A stretch of DNA of 21,435 bases from JARIHD01 sp964503715 (lineage in GTDB: Bacteria; Patescibacteriota; Saccharimonadia; Saccharimonadales; UBA4665), in NCBI GenBank assembly GCA_964503715.1, contig CAZDAD010000013.1:1-21435 (forward strand). The letters run 5' to 3'. The notes beneath the pieces are model-generated. The model had not been told where the DNA came from. It did not search any database and was given only the letters and a program-made list of their open reading frames with translations. The position numbers were made by a program, and so were the translations under genes. This document shows positions 7,602 to 15,584 of this stretch, one piece after another (the first letter of the stretch is position 1; each line of letters opens with the position of its first letter).

Positions 7602-8293
7602 TGGCTGTTCAATTTAATCTCTTACCTGATGTCAAGGTTGAGTATCTCAAGGCTCGCAAGCAGCAGCATACTGTCACCTTGATATCTGTGGTATTAGCGG
7701 TAATAGCCTTATCTGTATTAATATTATCTGCGCTAACTGTGTATGTTGTTCAGACCAAGACTATTAGTGACTTGGATAAAGATATTACTTCTAAGTCTAA
7801 GGAGCTTCAGGGTACCAAAGACCTATCAAAGATACTTACCGTTCAGGGCCAAATGAAGTCTTTGCCTGCTTTGCACGAGAAAAAGATAATTCCATCGAGA
7901 CTATACAACTATTTGTCGCAGGTTACACCGATTGAAGTATCACTAATGCATGTGACGGTTGACTACCAAAAGAACACAATGGTTGTTACTGGCGAGGCTG
8001 CCGACCTGGCTATGGTTAACAAATTCATAGACACACTTAAGTTTACGACCTATTCTCTCAAAGATAGCAATGGCAAAGTGACCGAAAAAGGCAAAAATGC
8101 CTTCACTTCAGTAGTGCTCACTGGCTTCAACAGGGATAAAGACCGTGCTTCGTATAATATCTCGTTCTCATTTGACCCTGTTATTTTCCAAGGTTCAAAG
8201 AGCGTAGAACTAATGGTGCCTAACACAATTACAACACGGTCAGAGGTTGATAAGCCGACATCGCTTTTCCGTGATCCTACAGGAGGCCAATAG
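7601..8293 (+). CDS. pilN: Type IV pilus assembly protein PilN
   Basis: A 230-aa bitopic membrane protein. It begins with FNLLPD at residues 5-10, matching the short N-terminal peptide with which PilN proteins dock into PilM. This is followed by a basic stretch, one transmembrane helix (about 25-50), a coiled-coil-prone segment and an extracellular alpha/beta domain. It is the expected partner of PilO for the alignment subcomplex. Its last codons contain the AGGAGG that serves as ribosome site for pilO. Sequence conservation outside the N-terminus is low, as is usual for this family. Confidence 0.9.
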   Translation: MAVQFNLLPDVKVEYLKARKQQHTVTLISVVLAVIALSVLILSALTVYVVQTKTISDLDKDITSKSKELQGTKDLSKILTVQGQMKSLPALHEKKIIPSRLYNYLSQVTPIEVSLMHVTVDYQKNTMVVTGEAADLAMVNKFIDTLKFTTYSLKDSNGKVTEKGKNAFTSVVLTGFNRDKDRASYNISFSFDPVIFQGSKSVELMVPNTITTRSEVDKPTSLFRDPTGGQ

Positions 8294-8294
8294 A

Positions 8295-8972
8295 ATGGGT
8301 GAGATAATTGCGCCTTTAGGCAAGAGAGCTATGATATCTAAGGCGAATAGCCGAATGGTCTTAATCATTTCTATAGCTGCTTTTGTCACAGTTTTTTCTG
8401 CAGTATCAGCAAAGACCCTCATCGGTCAGGCAGCTTATCAGGGTAGGGTGATTTCCAAAAAGAAGGTAGCTCTAAAGACATTGGACGAAGATTTAGCTGC
8501 GCGAGATACTTTAGTAGGCTCTTATGCCACATTTGTAAACCCCGAGAGGAACGCTATAGGCGGCTCAAAGATTGGTACAGAAGATCGTGATGGCGATAAC
8601 GCCAAGATAGTTCTGGACGCCTTGCCAAGTCAGTACGACTTTCCGGCATTGATTACTGGCCTAGAAAGGCTCGTCAAGGGGCAGGGTCTTACAATTAGCA
8701 GCATCAATGGTATAGACGAAGAAGTCGCTCAGTCGGCTAACAAATCTAGCTCTAACCCTCAGCCAGTGCCCATGGCCTTTGAGCTAGTCGTCTCCGGATC
8801 TTATACATCTATTCAGTCATTGATATCATCGCTCGAGCGTTCGATTCGTCCTGTTCAGATTCAGAAAGTAGATATATCCGAGACCGAGGGCTCAATGCGC
8901 GCCACGATTAGCGCCGTAACCTATTACCAGCCACAGAAAGACTTGAATATTAAGTCAGAGGTAGTGAAGTGA
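8295..8972 (+). CDS. pilO: PilO-like type IV pilus alignment protein
   Basis: 225 aa from the ATG at 8295, which sits 8 bases after a perfect AGGAGG (8281-8286) and one base after the pilN stop. An in-frame ATG at 8247 would overlap pilN by 47 bases and disrupt the N-terminus, so it is rejected. Topology is PilO-like: a short cytoplasmic N-terminus, one membrane helix (about 21-39), a helical linker, then a ferredoxin-like alpha/beta domain (about 110-220, with SQYDFPALITGLERLVKGQG and ELVVSGSYTSIQSLISSLERSIRPVQI). The TGA stop overlaps the GTG of the next gene. Assignment rests on topology and order more than on invariant residues. Confidence 0.82.
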   Translation: MGEIIAPLGKRAMISKANSRMVLIISIAAFVTVFSAVSAKTLIGQAAYQGRVISKKKVALKTLDEDLAARDTLVGSYATFVNPERNAIGGSKIGTEDRDGDNAKIVLDALPSQYDFPALITGLERLVKGQGLTISSINGIDEEVAQSANKSSSNPQPVPMAFELVVSGSYTSIQSLISSLERSIRPVQIQKVDISETEGSMRATISAVTYYQPQKDLNIKSEVVK

Positions 8973-9226
8973 AACAAAAAGATTATGCACTGATTTTAGT
9001 AATTGTCTTCGCTAGCGGCATATTGTCGTTCGTGATTGCTAATTTTACCTTTGGTAGCGCAAGCAACCGTGAACAGAAGGCCCAGATAGTCGATAAGATA
9101 AATGCTGATTTTCCATCACTAGATAAGCGATATTTTAATGACAGCTCAGTTGACCCGACCCACATTATTCAGATTGACGACAACAATAACCAAAATCCTT
9201 TTGGTTCTCAGCAGCCATCGCAGTAG
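8969..9226 (+). CDS. Small membrane protein in the pil operon, 85 aa
   Basis: It starts with GTG in a GTGA overlap with the pilO stop (8969-8972), so it is coupled to pilO. It has one hydrophobic helix (about residues 7-28), then a short polar extracellular tail that ends in an Asn/Gln-rich NPFGSQQPSQ. I do not recognise a family. Its place, between pilO and pilB, is where PilP is found in diderm bacteria. It is too short for PilP and has no lipobox, so it may be a reduced functional stand-in that joins the PilN/PilO subcomplex. That is inference from position only. Confidence 0.7.
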   Translation: MKQKDYALILVIVFASGILSFVIANFTFGSASNREQKAQIVDKINADFPSLDKRYFNDSSVDPTHIIQIDDNNNQNPFGSQQPSQ

Positions 9227-9249
9227 CACGATGAGGCTGGAGTAGTCTT

Positions 9250-11055
9250 ATGAGTGTTTTATCAGCAGATGCACAGGTGCAAGTCGAGGAGGCTCTTGTT
9301 AAAGATGGAGCAATTACCGACGAAGCCCTCAAAGACCTAAAAAAAGAAGCCGAGAAGCAGCATACGCCGTTCTTGAGCTTCTTGATTACCAGCGGCAAAG
9401 TCCCTGACGAAACTCTTACAAAAGCTATTGCACATGTAGCCAAAGTACCTTACGTTAATCTCAGCACTGTCAAGGTTCCAACTGAAGTGCTGGATATGCT
9501 CAACCAAGATGTTGCTGAGCGATATATGGCCGTTCCGCTCGGGGAGATGCAGAATCGCCTAGTTGTTGCCATGCTCGATGCAGGTAACGTTCAGGCTGTG
9601 GACTTCTTGTCAAACAAGATTGGCCGTCCGCTCAAGGTCTATGCTGCTAGTGAGTCGGGTATACGTTCGGTCCTCAAACAGTACCAGGCTAACATCTCCA
9701 AGCAAGTTGTAGGTGATATTGCTGGTATAGGTGTTGATCAGTCGCTTGCTGAGGATATCAAGAAGGGCAAGGGTAGCCTCGAGGCCAATGAAGCCAACAT
9801 CAAGACGATTGTTCAGGATTCGCCAATTAGTAAGGCGCTGTCTACTATTCTTGAGTACGCCGCCAAGAATGGTGCTAGCGATATTCACATTGAGCCACTC
9901 CAGAACGTTCTCAAGATACGATGCCGCATAGATGGCATTTTGCGTGAAATCCTAAGGCTGCCTAAGACTACCGAGCCGCCACTCATATCGCGTATTAAGA
10001 TTCTGGCTAACCTAAAGATTGATGAACACCGTATCCCGCAGGACGGTGAGTTCAGTATTGCCTCCGGGGGCAAGACGATTGACCTTCGTATTGCTATATC
10101 ACCAGTTATATGGGGTGAACAGGTGGTTATTCGTCTATTGGATAAGTCAGGTACTAGCCTTCATCTTGAGGACATGGGTTATGCAGGTAGGGCGCTACGT
10201 TGCATCCGTGAGGGGCTTAAGTCTACTAGCGGTATGATTCTAACTTCTGGTCCAACTGGCTCTGGTAAATCAACCTCGCTGTACGCACTACTTCAAGAGG
10301 TAAAAGACGACTCAATCAATATTGTTACTCTTGAGGACCCTGTCGAATACAAGATGGATGGCATCAACCAGATTCAGGTTAATGCCGAAGTTGGACTGAC
10401 TTTTGCGAGCGGGCTACGTTCTATTTTGCGTCAGGACCCCGATGTAGTGATGGTTGGAGAAATTCGTGACAAAGAAACCGCGGAGTTGGCTGTCCAGGCC
10501 GCTCTGACGGGTCACTTAGTGTTTAGCACGCTCCACACTAACTCCGCAGCAGGTATCTTGCCTCGTCTACTCGACATGGACATCGAGCCGTTCCTTATTG
10601 CCTCAACTGTGCGAACAGTTATCGGTCAGCGCCTTGTACGTAGGATTGGTGCCAAATTTGATACCTACGAGAGTGATCAGGTCGAAACTGAAGCTATCCA
10701 AAAGACTATCGGTAACTTCTTACCGAAGTCAGACGATGAGATGAAGAAAGTCGCCGAGGACTTAGGCTACGAAAGCTTGCCACTAGCCACCCAAAACGCT
10801 TATACTTTGTTTAAGGGGCAGGATAGTCCTGAAGCACCTAGTGGTTACAAGGGTCGAATGGGCATATATGAGGTATTCTCTATATCTCCAGAGATTCAAC
10901 AGCTTATCCTAAAGCGAGCTACTAGTGCAGAAATTCAGGATGTTGCCCGCGAGCAGGGCATGGTAACGATGCGTGAAGACGGTTACCTCAAGGCACTAGC
11001 AGGAAGAACAACATTATCCGAAATTAACCGTGTGGCATCGGCCGACACGGCGTAA
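9250..11055 (+). CDS. pilB: Type IV pilus extension ATPase PilB
   Basis: A 601-aa GspE/PilB family hexameric motor that drives pilus polymerisation. It has an N-terminal MshE-N/GspE-N-like domain (about 10-145), an N2 domain with the Asp box (GASDIHIEPLQNVLKIRCRIDG, about 208-229), Walker A GPTGSGKST (334-342), Walker B with DPDVVMVGEIRD (about 396-407) and a His box GHLVFSTLHTN (about 420-430). The usual CxxC...CxxC zinc motif of the C-terminal subdomain is absent: RLVRRIGAKFDTYES and PEAPSGYKGRMGIYE occupy the two places where Cys pairs normally stand. The GGAG at 9239-9242 is a plausible ribosome site. It lies 23 bp after the small membrane protein, in the same operon. Confidence 0.96.
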   Translation: MSVLSADAQVQVEEALVKDGAITDEALKDLKKEAEKQHTPFLSFLITSGKVPDETLTKAIAHVAKVPYVNLSTVKVPTEVLDMLNQDVAERYMAVPLGEMQNRLVVAMLDAGNVQAVDFLSNKIGRPLKVYAASESGIRSVLKQYQANISKQVVGDIAGIGVDQSLAEDIKKGKGSLEANEANIKTIVQDSPISKALSTILEYAAKNGASDIHIEPLQNVLKIRCRIDGILREILRLPKTTEPPLISRIKILANLKIDEHRIPQDGEFSIASGGKTIDLRIAISPVIWGEQVVIRLLDKSGTSLHLEDMGYAGRALRCIREGLKSTSGMILTSGPTGSGKSTSLYALLQEVKDDSINIVTLEDPVEYKMDGINQIQVNAEVGLTFASGLRSILRQDPDVVMVGEIRDKETAELAVQAALTGHLVFSTLHTNSAAGILPRLLDMDIEPFLIASTVRTVIGQRLVRRIGAKFDTYESDQVETEAIQKTIGNFLPKSDDEMKKVAEDLGYESLPLATQNAYTLFKGQDSPEAPSGYKGRMGIYEVFSISPEIQQLILKRATSAEIQDVAREQGMVTMREDGYLKALAGRTTLSEINRVASADTA

Positions 11056-11077
11056 GTAGAAAAAGAGGGTGGAATAA

Positions 11078-12145
11078 ATGCAAGGACAACCAAGGATCGA
11101 AATACTTCTGGAGGAGGTCGTAAAGAAGAAGGCCTCTGACTTGCATTTGCAGGTTGGCTTGCCACCGATGATTCGTGTTGATGGATCGCTTGTGCCAGTT
11201 GCTGGGGCTGATATTCTGACCGATGAAGCAGTCGAGACACTAGTTTTTGCTATTCTCGACGAAGATCAGAAGCAGATTTTGCTCAAAGACAAGGAATTTG
11301 ACTTTTCTTTTGCCTTCGGTGAGCTGGGGCGATTCCGTGTAAACGCCTTTCACGAGCGTGGTAACATGGCCGCTGCCTTGCGACTCATCCCTAATGAAAT
11401 ATTGACAATTGAACAGCTTGGCCTACCGCCGATTATTGACAAGTTTGCCAATTATCCGCGTGGCCTGGTGCTGGTAACTGGCCCTACTGGTTCAGGTAAG
11501 TCAACAACTTTGGCTGCCATGCTTCACAAGATTAATACCGAGCGTGCCGAACACATTATCACCATCGAAGACCCAATCGAGTATACCCACAGGTCCAAGC
11601 GGTCAGTCATTGTTCAGCGAGAAGTCCACTACGATACTTACTCATTCTCAGCTGCGCTGCGTTCTGCTTTGCGTCAGGACCCTGATGTTGTACTCATCGG
11701 CGAAATGCGTGACCTTGAAACAATTGCCTCAGCTATTACCATTGCCGAGACGGGACACCTTGTATTTGCAACACTCCACACTAACTCAGCTGCTCAGTCA
11801 ATCGATCGTATGATTGATGTTTTCCCTCCACACCAGCAGCCGCAGATCCGTTCACAGCTGTCTAATATTCTTATGGCAGTCTGTTCGCAACGATTAGTTC
11901 CTGCAATTGGTGGTGGTCGTATAGCTGCCGCCGAAATATTGGTGGCTACGCCCGCTGTTCGCAATATTATTCGCGAGGGCAAGACTCACCAGCTTGAAGC
12001 TGTCATTCAGACGGGTGCCGAGTTCGGTATGCAGTCTATGGATAAGACCTTGGTATCTTTGGTACATAGTGGAACAATTAGCTACGAAGAGGCTCGCAAC
12101 TATGCTGTTGACCTCGACGAGCTTGATAGGTTAATGAGGAGCTAA
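11078..12145 (+). CDS. pilT: Pilus retraction ATPase PilT
   Basis: A 355-aa PilT family motor that disassembles the pilus and powers retraction. The PAS-like N-terminal domain contains ASDLHLQVGLPPMIRVDG (Asp box). Walker A GPTGSGKSTT is near 135-144, Walker B DPDVVLIGEMRD near 201-212, and the His box GHLVFATLHTN near 226-236. AVRNIIRE (about 292-299) corresponds to the AIRNLIRE signature that separates PilT from PilB. GAGGGTGG about 6 bases before the ATG gives a good ribosome site. Presence of PilT means the pili are probably retractile, which fits pulling towards a surface or host cell. Confidence 0.97.
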   Translation: MQGQPRIEILLEEVVKKKASDLHLQVGLPPMIRVDGSLVPVAGADILTDEAVETLVFAILDEDQKQILLKDKEFDFSFAFGELGRFRVNAFHERGNMAAALRLIPNEILTIEQLGLPPIIDKFANYPRGLVLVTGPTGSGKSTTLAAMLHKINTERAEHIITIEDPIEYTHRSKRSVIVQREVHYDTYSFSAALRSALRQDPDVVLIGEMRDLETIASAITIAETGHLVFATLHTNSAAQSIDRMIDVFPPHQQPQIRSQLSNILMAVCSQRLVPAIGGGRIAAAEILVATPAVRNIIREGKTHQLEAVIQTGAEFGMQSMDKTLVSLVHSGTISYEEARNYAVDLDELDRLMRS

Positions 12146-12149
12146 TTAG

Positions 12150-13370
12150 ATGCTTTCATACAAATACACCGCCCGTGATCCTGCGACTGGACAGTACGTG
12201 AAGTCTACGGTTCAGGCAGAGAACGAAACTGCTGCCGCACAACTGGTGCGCAAAGAAGGTATGGTTCCTGTCGATATCGCCTTGGCCGATAAGCCCAAAC
12301 CAGGCATTCTCGGTAAGTTCGGCAACAAGGTCAAGATTAAGGATAAGGTGCTATTCTCGCGCCAGCTTTCTACCTTGATTAACGCAGGTCTACCTCTAGT
12401 CCAGAGCTTGCGCAGCGTCAATAACCAGACTACTAGCAAGCCACTTAGGCTCGTAATAGCTAAGGTTATCTCTGACGTCGAGGCAGGCTCCACCTTGTCT
12501 GACGCTATGGGTCGTCACCCCAACGTTTTTAACCGCATTTATGTTAGCCTAATCGCCGCAGGTGAGGCCTCGGGTACTCTCGACAAAGCCCTTGAACGGC
12601 TTGCAATCCAGCAGGAAAAGGACGCTGACCTCATCAGTAAGGTTCGCGGTGCGATGACTTATCCAATAATTGTTTTGGCGGTTATGGTTGGTGTTGTTTC
12701 GTTCATGCTTGTATCGGTTTTGCCCCAGGTTCAGGTGCTTTACGAAGGCATGCCAGGCGCAAAGTTGCCGCTCATCACCTCTGTCCTCCTAGCTGTATCG
12801 AACTTTATTATCCACTTCTGGTATATAGTTCTCATAGCTCTTGGCCTGATGATCTTCTTTGCCTCTCGTTGGGCTCGAACAGGTCCAGGCAAGCAGTTTG
12901 TAGATAAGGCCAAGATGAAGATGTGGCCGTTCGGCCCATTGTTCCAGAAGATGTACATGGCTCGCTTTGCAAGAACAGCTACGACTCTTGTATCGAGTGG
13001 TGTGCCACTCATCCAGGTGCTGGATATTACGGCCTCAGCTGTGAACAACGTTCACGTTGAAGGGTCTATAAAGAAGGCCGAAGAAAAGGTTAGGGGCGGT
13101 AAGGCGCTCTCTGATGCTCTCCAAAATGATCCCAACTTCTTGCCGCTCGTACCAAACATGATGCGCATTGGCGAGCAGTCTGGTGCACTCGAACAGATGC
13201 TGAACAAGGTGGCTGACTACTTTGAAAAAGAAGTCGACGACCAAGTTAAGGCAATATCTACTATTATTGAGCCATTACTTATGGTTGTACTTGGTATCGT
13301 TGCCTTCGTTATTGTCGCCGCTGTCCTGCTGCCAATCTACGGTCTGGCGGGTCAAAACATTGGCATGTAA
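12150..13370 (+). CDS. pilC: Type IV pilus inner-membrane platform protein PilC
   Basis: A 406-aa GspF/PilC family polytopic platform on which the ATPases act. It opens with the family-typical YKYTARDPATGQ and has two homologous GspF domains (about 70-193 and 275-396). Membrane helices lie at about 170-195, 218-240 and 372-398. The second domain repeats the LPLVPNMMRIGEQSGALEQML-type signature of the first (IYVSLIAAGEASGTLDKAL). It starts 4 bases after pilT, with an AGGAG in the last pilT codons (12136-12140). It is the last gene of the pilM operon. The next gene has its own promoter. Confidence 0.96.
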   Translation: MLSYKYTARDPATGQYVKSTVQAENETAAAQLVRKEGMVPVDIALADKPKPGILGKFGNKVKIKDKVLFSRQLSTLINAGLPLVQSLRSVNNQTTSKPLRLVIAKVISDVEAGSTLSDAMGRHPNVFNRIYVSLIAAGEASGTLDKALERLAIQQEKDADLISKVRGAMTYPIIVLAVMVGVVSFMLVSVLPQVQVLYEGMPGAKLPLITSVLLAVSNFIIHFWYIVLIALGLMIFFASRWARTGPGKQFVDKAKMKMWPFGPLFQKMYMARFARTATTLVSSGVPLIQVLDITASAVNNVHVEGSIKKAEEKVRGGKALSDALQNDPNFLPLVPNMMRIGEQSGALEQMLNKVADYFEKEVDDQVKAISTIIEPLLMVVLGIVAFVIVAAVLLPIYGLAGQNIGM

Positions 13371-13375
13371 AGATA

Positions 13376-13404
13376 TTGCCATTTTTAATCGGTCATCGTA
13401 TCAT
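13376..13404 (+). promoter_or_regulatory. Predicted strong promoter of the pilin gene
   Basis: TTGCCA (13376-13381, 5 of 6), a 17-base spacer and TATCAT (13399-13404, 5 of 6). The start would be near 13411, giving a leader of about 35 nt that contains AAGGGGGG (13429-13436). This is the best -35/-10/SD combination in the window, as expected for an abundant structural subunit. Confidence 0.7.
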
Positions 13405-13445
13405 TAATTTAGCGTAAGCATAACAATTAAGGGGGGCATTAACTA

Positions 13446-13916
13446 ATGCTAAAGAAACTTCAACAACGTAAAGAAGGCTTCACCATCATCGAAGTCCTTA
13501 TCGTATTGGCTATCGCGGGCCTTATCATGCTCGTAGTATTCCTAGCAGTTCCTGCCTTGCAGCGTAACTCTCGAAATACTCAGTATCGCAACGAGGCTAG
13601 CCGTATTTTGGGTGCATACAACGAAACATCTTCAAATAACGCTGGCTCAGTATTGGCTGCAAGTGTCAGTACGAGCGCTAGCAGTGATGCCGAAACCGTA
13701 CTAAAGGCAGGCAATGCTAAGAACATTAGTAAGCTGACCATAGAAGCGGCTACAGGCACGACTGCACCAACTTTGACCGATGCAGTAATTCGTACTGGTG
13801 CTAAATGCTCAGCTGCTAACTCTGCTACTACAAGTGCGGGTAGTACACGCCAGGTCGTCATCCTGTTCCAGGTTGAAACATCTGGTGGTACTCAAGCTCA
13901 GTGTCAGGAAGCTTAG
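13446..13916 (+). CDS. pilA: Type IV prepilin, probable major pilin
   Basis: A 156-aa class III signal-peptide protein: a short basic leader MLKKLQQRKEG, cleavage after Gly11, then FTIIEVLIVLAIAGLIMLVV with the conserved Glu at mature position 5. A small Ala/Ser/Thr-rich globular part follows, and two late Cys (GAKCSA and AQCQEA) could form the C-terminal disulfide loop. It lies directly after pilC and has its own promoter, the strongest Shine-Dalgarno in the window and an immediate terminator. These features argue for high, separate expression and hence for the major pilin. Other pilins elsewhere in the genome could also fill that role. Confidence 0.88.
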   Translation: MLKKLQQRKEGFTIIEVLIVLAIAGLIMLVVFLAVPALQRNSRNTQYRNEASRILGAYNETSSNNAGSVLAASVSTSASSDAETVLKAGNAKNISKLTIEAATGTTAPTLTDAVIRTGAKCSAANSATTSAGSTRQVVILFQVETSGGTQAQCQEA

Positions 13917-13940
13917 TCCAAACGAAACAGTAAATCCGAG

Positions 13941-13968
13941 AGGGGACCGCCTAGTGCGGTCCTTTTTC
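13941..13968 (+). terminator. Intrinsic terminator after the pilin gene
   Basis: GGACCGC (13944-13950), a five-base loop and GCGGTCC (13956-13962) form a perfect 7-bp GC-rich stem, extendable by G-U/A-U pairs with the flanking AGG. TTTTTC follows at 13963-13968. It isolates the pilin transcript from pilD. Confidence 0.93.
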
Positions 13969-13969
13969 T

Positions 13970-13997
13970 TTGTGTAGGCTCGCTGGCCGTGTAGGAT
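13970..13997 (+). promoter_or_regulatory. Candidate leaderless promoter of pilD
   Basis: pilD follows a terminator and so needs its own start. TTGTGT (13970-13975), a 16-base spacer and TAGGAT (13992-13997, a TANNNT type -10) are followed by exactly six bases and the ATG. The AGGA within the -10 could alternatively be a ribosome site 7 bases before the ATG, so the leaderless reading is not unique. Confidence 0.35.
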
Positions 13998-14003
13998 ATA
14001 ACT

Positions 14004-14825
14004 ATGGAAGTGATTGTGCTTATTGGGCTTGGGCTGATACTAGGCAGTTTTATCAACGCCTTAGTCTGGCGTATGCGACAGCGTGAATTGGCTGAAGAGA
14101 AGGGGGTCAAGGCCAAATTGCCATCTGTAGCTAAAGGCCGTTCAATCTGTACGCACTGCAAGCATATTCTGGCGCCGAAAGATCTAATCCCCGTAATTAG
14201 CTGGATCAGTCTCAGGGGTAAATGCCGCTATTGTCACAAATATATACAGGATAATCCATTGCCTGAAGTATTGTTGCCAATACTTTTCGTCATTTCATAC
14301 TTCTGGTGGCCAGTCGCATTATCGGGGCATATATCTTGGCTGATATTCGGTGTGTGGCTGGCGTGGCTGGTGGTCATGACGGCTGTAGTTGTGTATGACT
14401 TCAAATGGATGATAATACCGCTTTCACTGGCGATTACGGCATTATTGCTGGCACTGTTGTTTGCGGCTCTACAAGCCTACAAGTTTGGTGATGTCAGTAC
14501 TTTTATAATGAGTCTGGTTGTAGGAGTGGTCTACAGCACATTTTTCTATGCGCTGTATCAACTATCTGGGGGCAAATGGATTGGTGGTGGAGACATATAC
14601 TTGGCATTGCCGCTAGGTATCATGCTTGGCTCATTTGATCTTTTGTTCCTATCACTGTTTATTGCTTCGTTGACGGGTTGCCTGGGTTCATTACCACTGC
14701 TATTCAAGAGCAAAAAGGGCATAAAGACTGTTTTGCCGTTCGGCCCATATCTGGTATTAGGGGCAATTATCTCTAAGTTATTTGGCACAGTAATTCTCAA
14801 TTGGTATATGGACCTATTTTTGTAG
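14004..14825 (+). CDS. pilD: Prepilin peptidase PilD
   Basis: A 273-aa aspartic membrane protease (A24 family) that cleaves prepilin leaders after Gly and usually methylates the new N-terminus. The N-terminal domain has GSFINALVWRM and two Cys pairs (CTHC near 50-53, CRYC near 74-77) typical of bifunctional enzymes. The first catalytic Asp is in VVVYDFKWMIIP (Asp near 132) and the second in the GGGD motif WIGGGDIYLALPLG (near 195). About eight hydrophobic helices are visible. It should process all five prepilin-like proteins encoded around it. Confidence 0.96.
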   Translation: MEVIVLIGLGLILGSFINALVWRMRQRELAEEKGVKAKLPSVAKGRSICTHCKHILAPKDLIPVISWISLRGKCRYCHKYIQDNPLPEVLLPILFVISYFWWPVALSGHISWLIFGVWLAWLVVMTAVVVYDFKWMIIPLSLAITALLLALLFAALQAYKFGDVSTFIMSLVVGVVYSTFFYALYQLSGGKWIGGGDIYLALPLGIMLGSFDLLFLSLFIASLTGCLGSLPLLFKSKKGIKTVLPFGPYLVLGAIISKLFGTVILNWYMDLFL

Positions 14826-14855
14826 TTTTCGATTAGCCTTTAACGCTTATGCTTG

Positions 14856-14864
14856 TGATATACT
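14856..14864 (+). promoter_or_regulatory. Extended -10 promoter of the minor pilin operon, leaderless
   Basis: TGATATACT (14856-14864) is an extended -10 (TGn plus TATACT). The -35 region is poor, as is usual for extended -10 promoters. Exactly six bases separate the box from the ATG at 14871, so transcription would begin at the initiation codon. ACGCTTATG (14843-14851) lies just upstream. Confidence 0.5.
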
Positions 14865-14870
14865 TTGAGT

Positions 14871-15584
14871 ATGAAGCGAATCAGGGGTTCGGTGGGTTTT
14901 ACTATAGTGGAAACGCTAATAGTATTAGGTATAACCTCAGTTCTTTTTGTCGCCGTAGCCGCAACGTTGTCTGGTCGTAAGAACCGTACTGAGTTTTCTC
15001 AGTCNNNNNNNNNNNNNNNNNNNNNNNNNNNNNNNNNNNNNNNNNNNNNNNNNNNNNNNNNNNNNNNNNNNNNNNNNNNNNNNNNNNNNNNNNNNNNNNN
15101 NNNNCGTGACGCCAATGGTGTTACTGGCCCTGACTCTTTACAGAGGTACTCTAACGTTAGACCAGTAGTTAGTGAGAGCGTAGCCGAAACGCAGCGACTT
15201 CTCTATGGCCTGAATGTCAAAGAGATGTACTTTGGTAGCCCCAGGAACGACATTGGCGCTATAGCAATCGTCAAGAGCCTGAGTAATATTAGCATGACTG
15301 GTACCTCAGACTCGGGTTCTACGCAGGTAAACGTTGTACCTATTAAGGGCACATCCTTGCATGCTGCCCCAGACCCAGCGACTACCATCGGTGTTATTAA
15401 TACCAATGACCATGCTTCTAGCCCCGATATTGGTCTCGGCGACGGTGAAGTCAACCCATCAAGCGGCACAAAAATCTGTTTTGTTAGCGGCGGGACTAAT
15501 CAGTCAGCACTATTGACAATTGGCGGTAATGGTCGACAGCTTTCTGTAACCTTAGCGATCAAGGAGAACGCCACATGCAGTTAA
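14871..15584 (+). CDS. Prepilin-like minor pilin, interrupted by an assembly gap
   Basis: MKRIRGSVG|FTIVETLIVLGITSVLFVAVA is a class III leader (cleavage after Gly9) with Glu5, so this is a pilin-like subunit resembling minor pilins of the GspH/FimT or GspI type. After residue 45 there are 100 N (15005-15104). The sequence resumes in an open frame that ends at the TAA at 15582. A run of exactly 100 N is often a placeholder for an unknown distance, so the two halves may not belong to one gene. A TTG at 14865 would add two residues but lies between -10 and ATG. The ATG at 14871 is preferred. Confidence 0.7.
   Translation: MKRIRGSVGFTIVETLIVLGITSVLFVAVAATLSGRKNRTEFSQXXXXXXXXXXXXXXXXXXXXXXXXXXXXXXXXXXRDANGVTGPDSLQRYSNVRPVVSESVAETQRLLYGLNVKEMYFGSPRNDIGAIAIVKSLSNISMTGTSDSGSTQVNVVPIKGTSLHAAPDPATTIGVINTNDHASSPDIGLGDGEVNPSSGTKICFVSGGTNQSALLTIGGNGRQLSVTLAIKENATCS
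15005..15104. other. Assembly gap (100 N)
   Basis: Exactly 100 consecutive undetermined bases inside a minor pilin gene. The true length is unknown. Confidence 0.99.

Noticed and set aside
4001..8972. UGA recoded as Gly, as in Absconditabacteria/Gracilibacteria
   Set aside because: TGA ends two genes exactly at ATGA/GTGA overlaps with good starts, and complete genes need no read-through.
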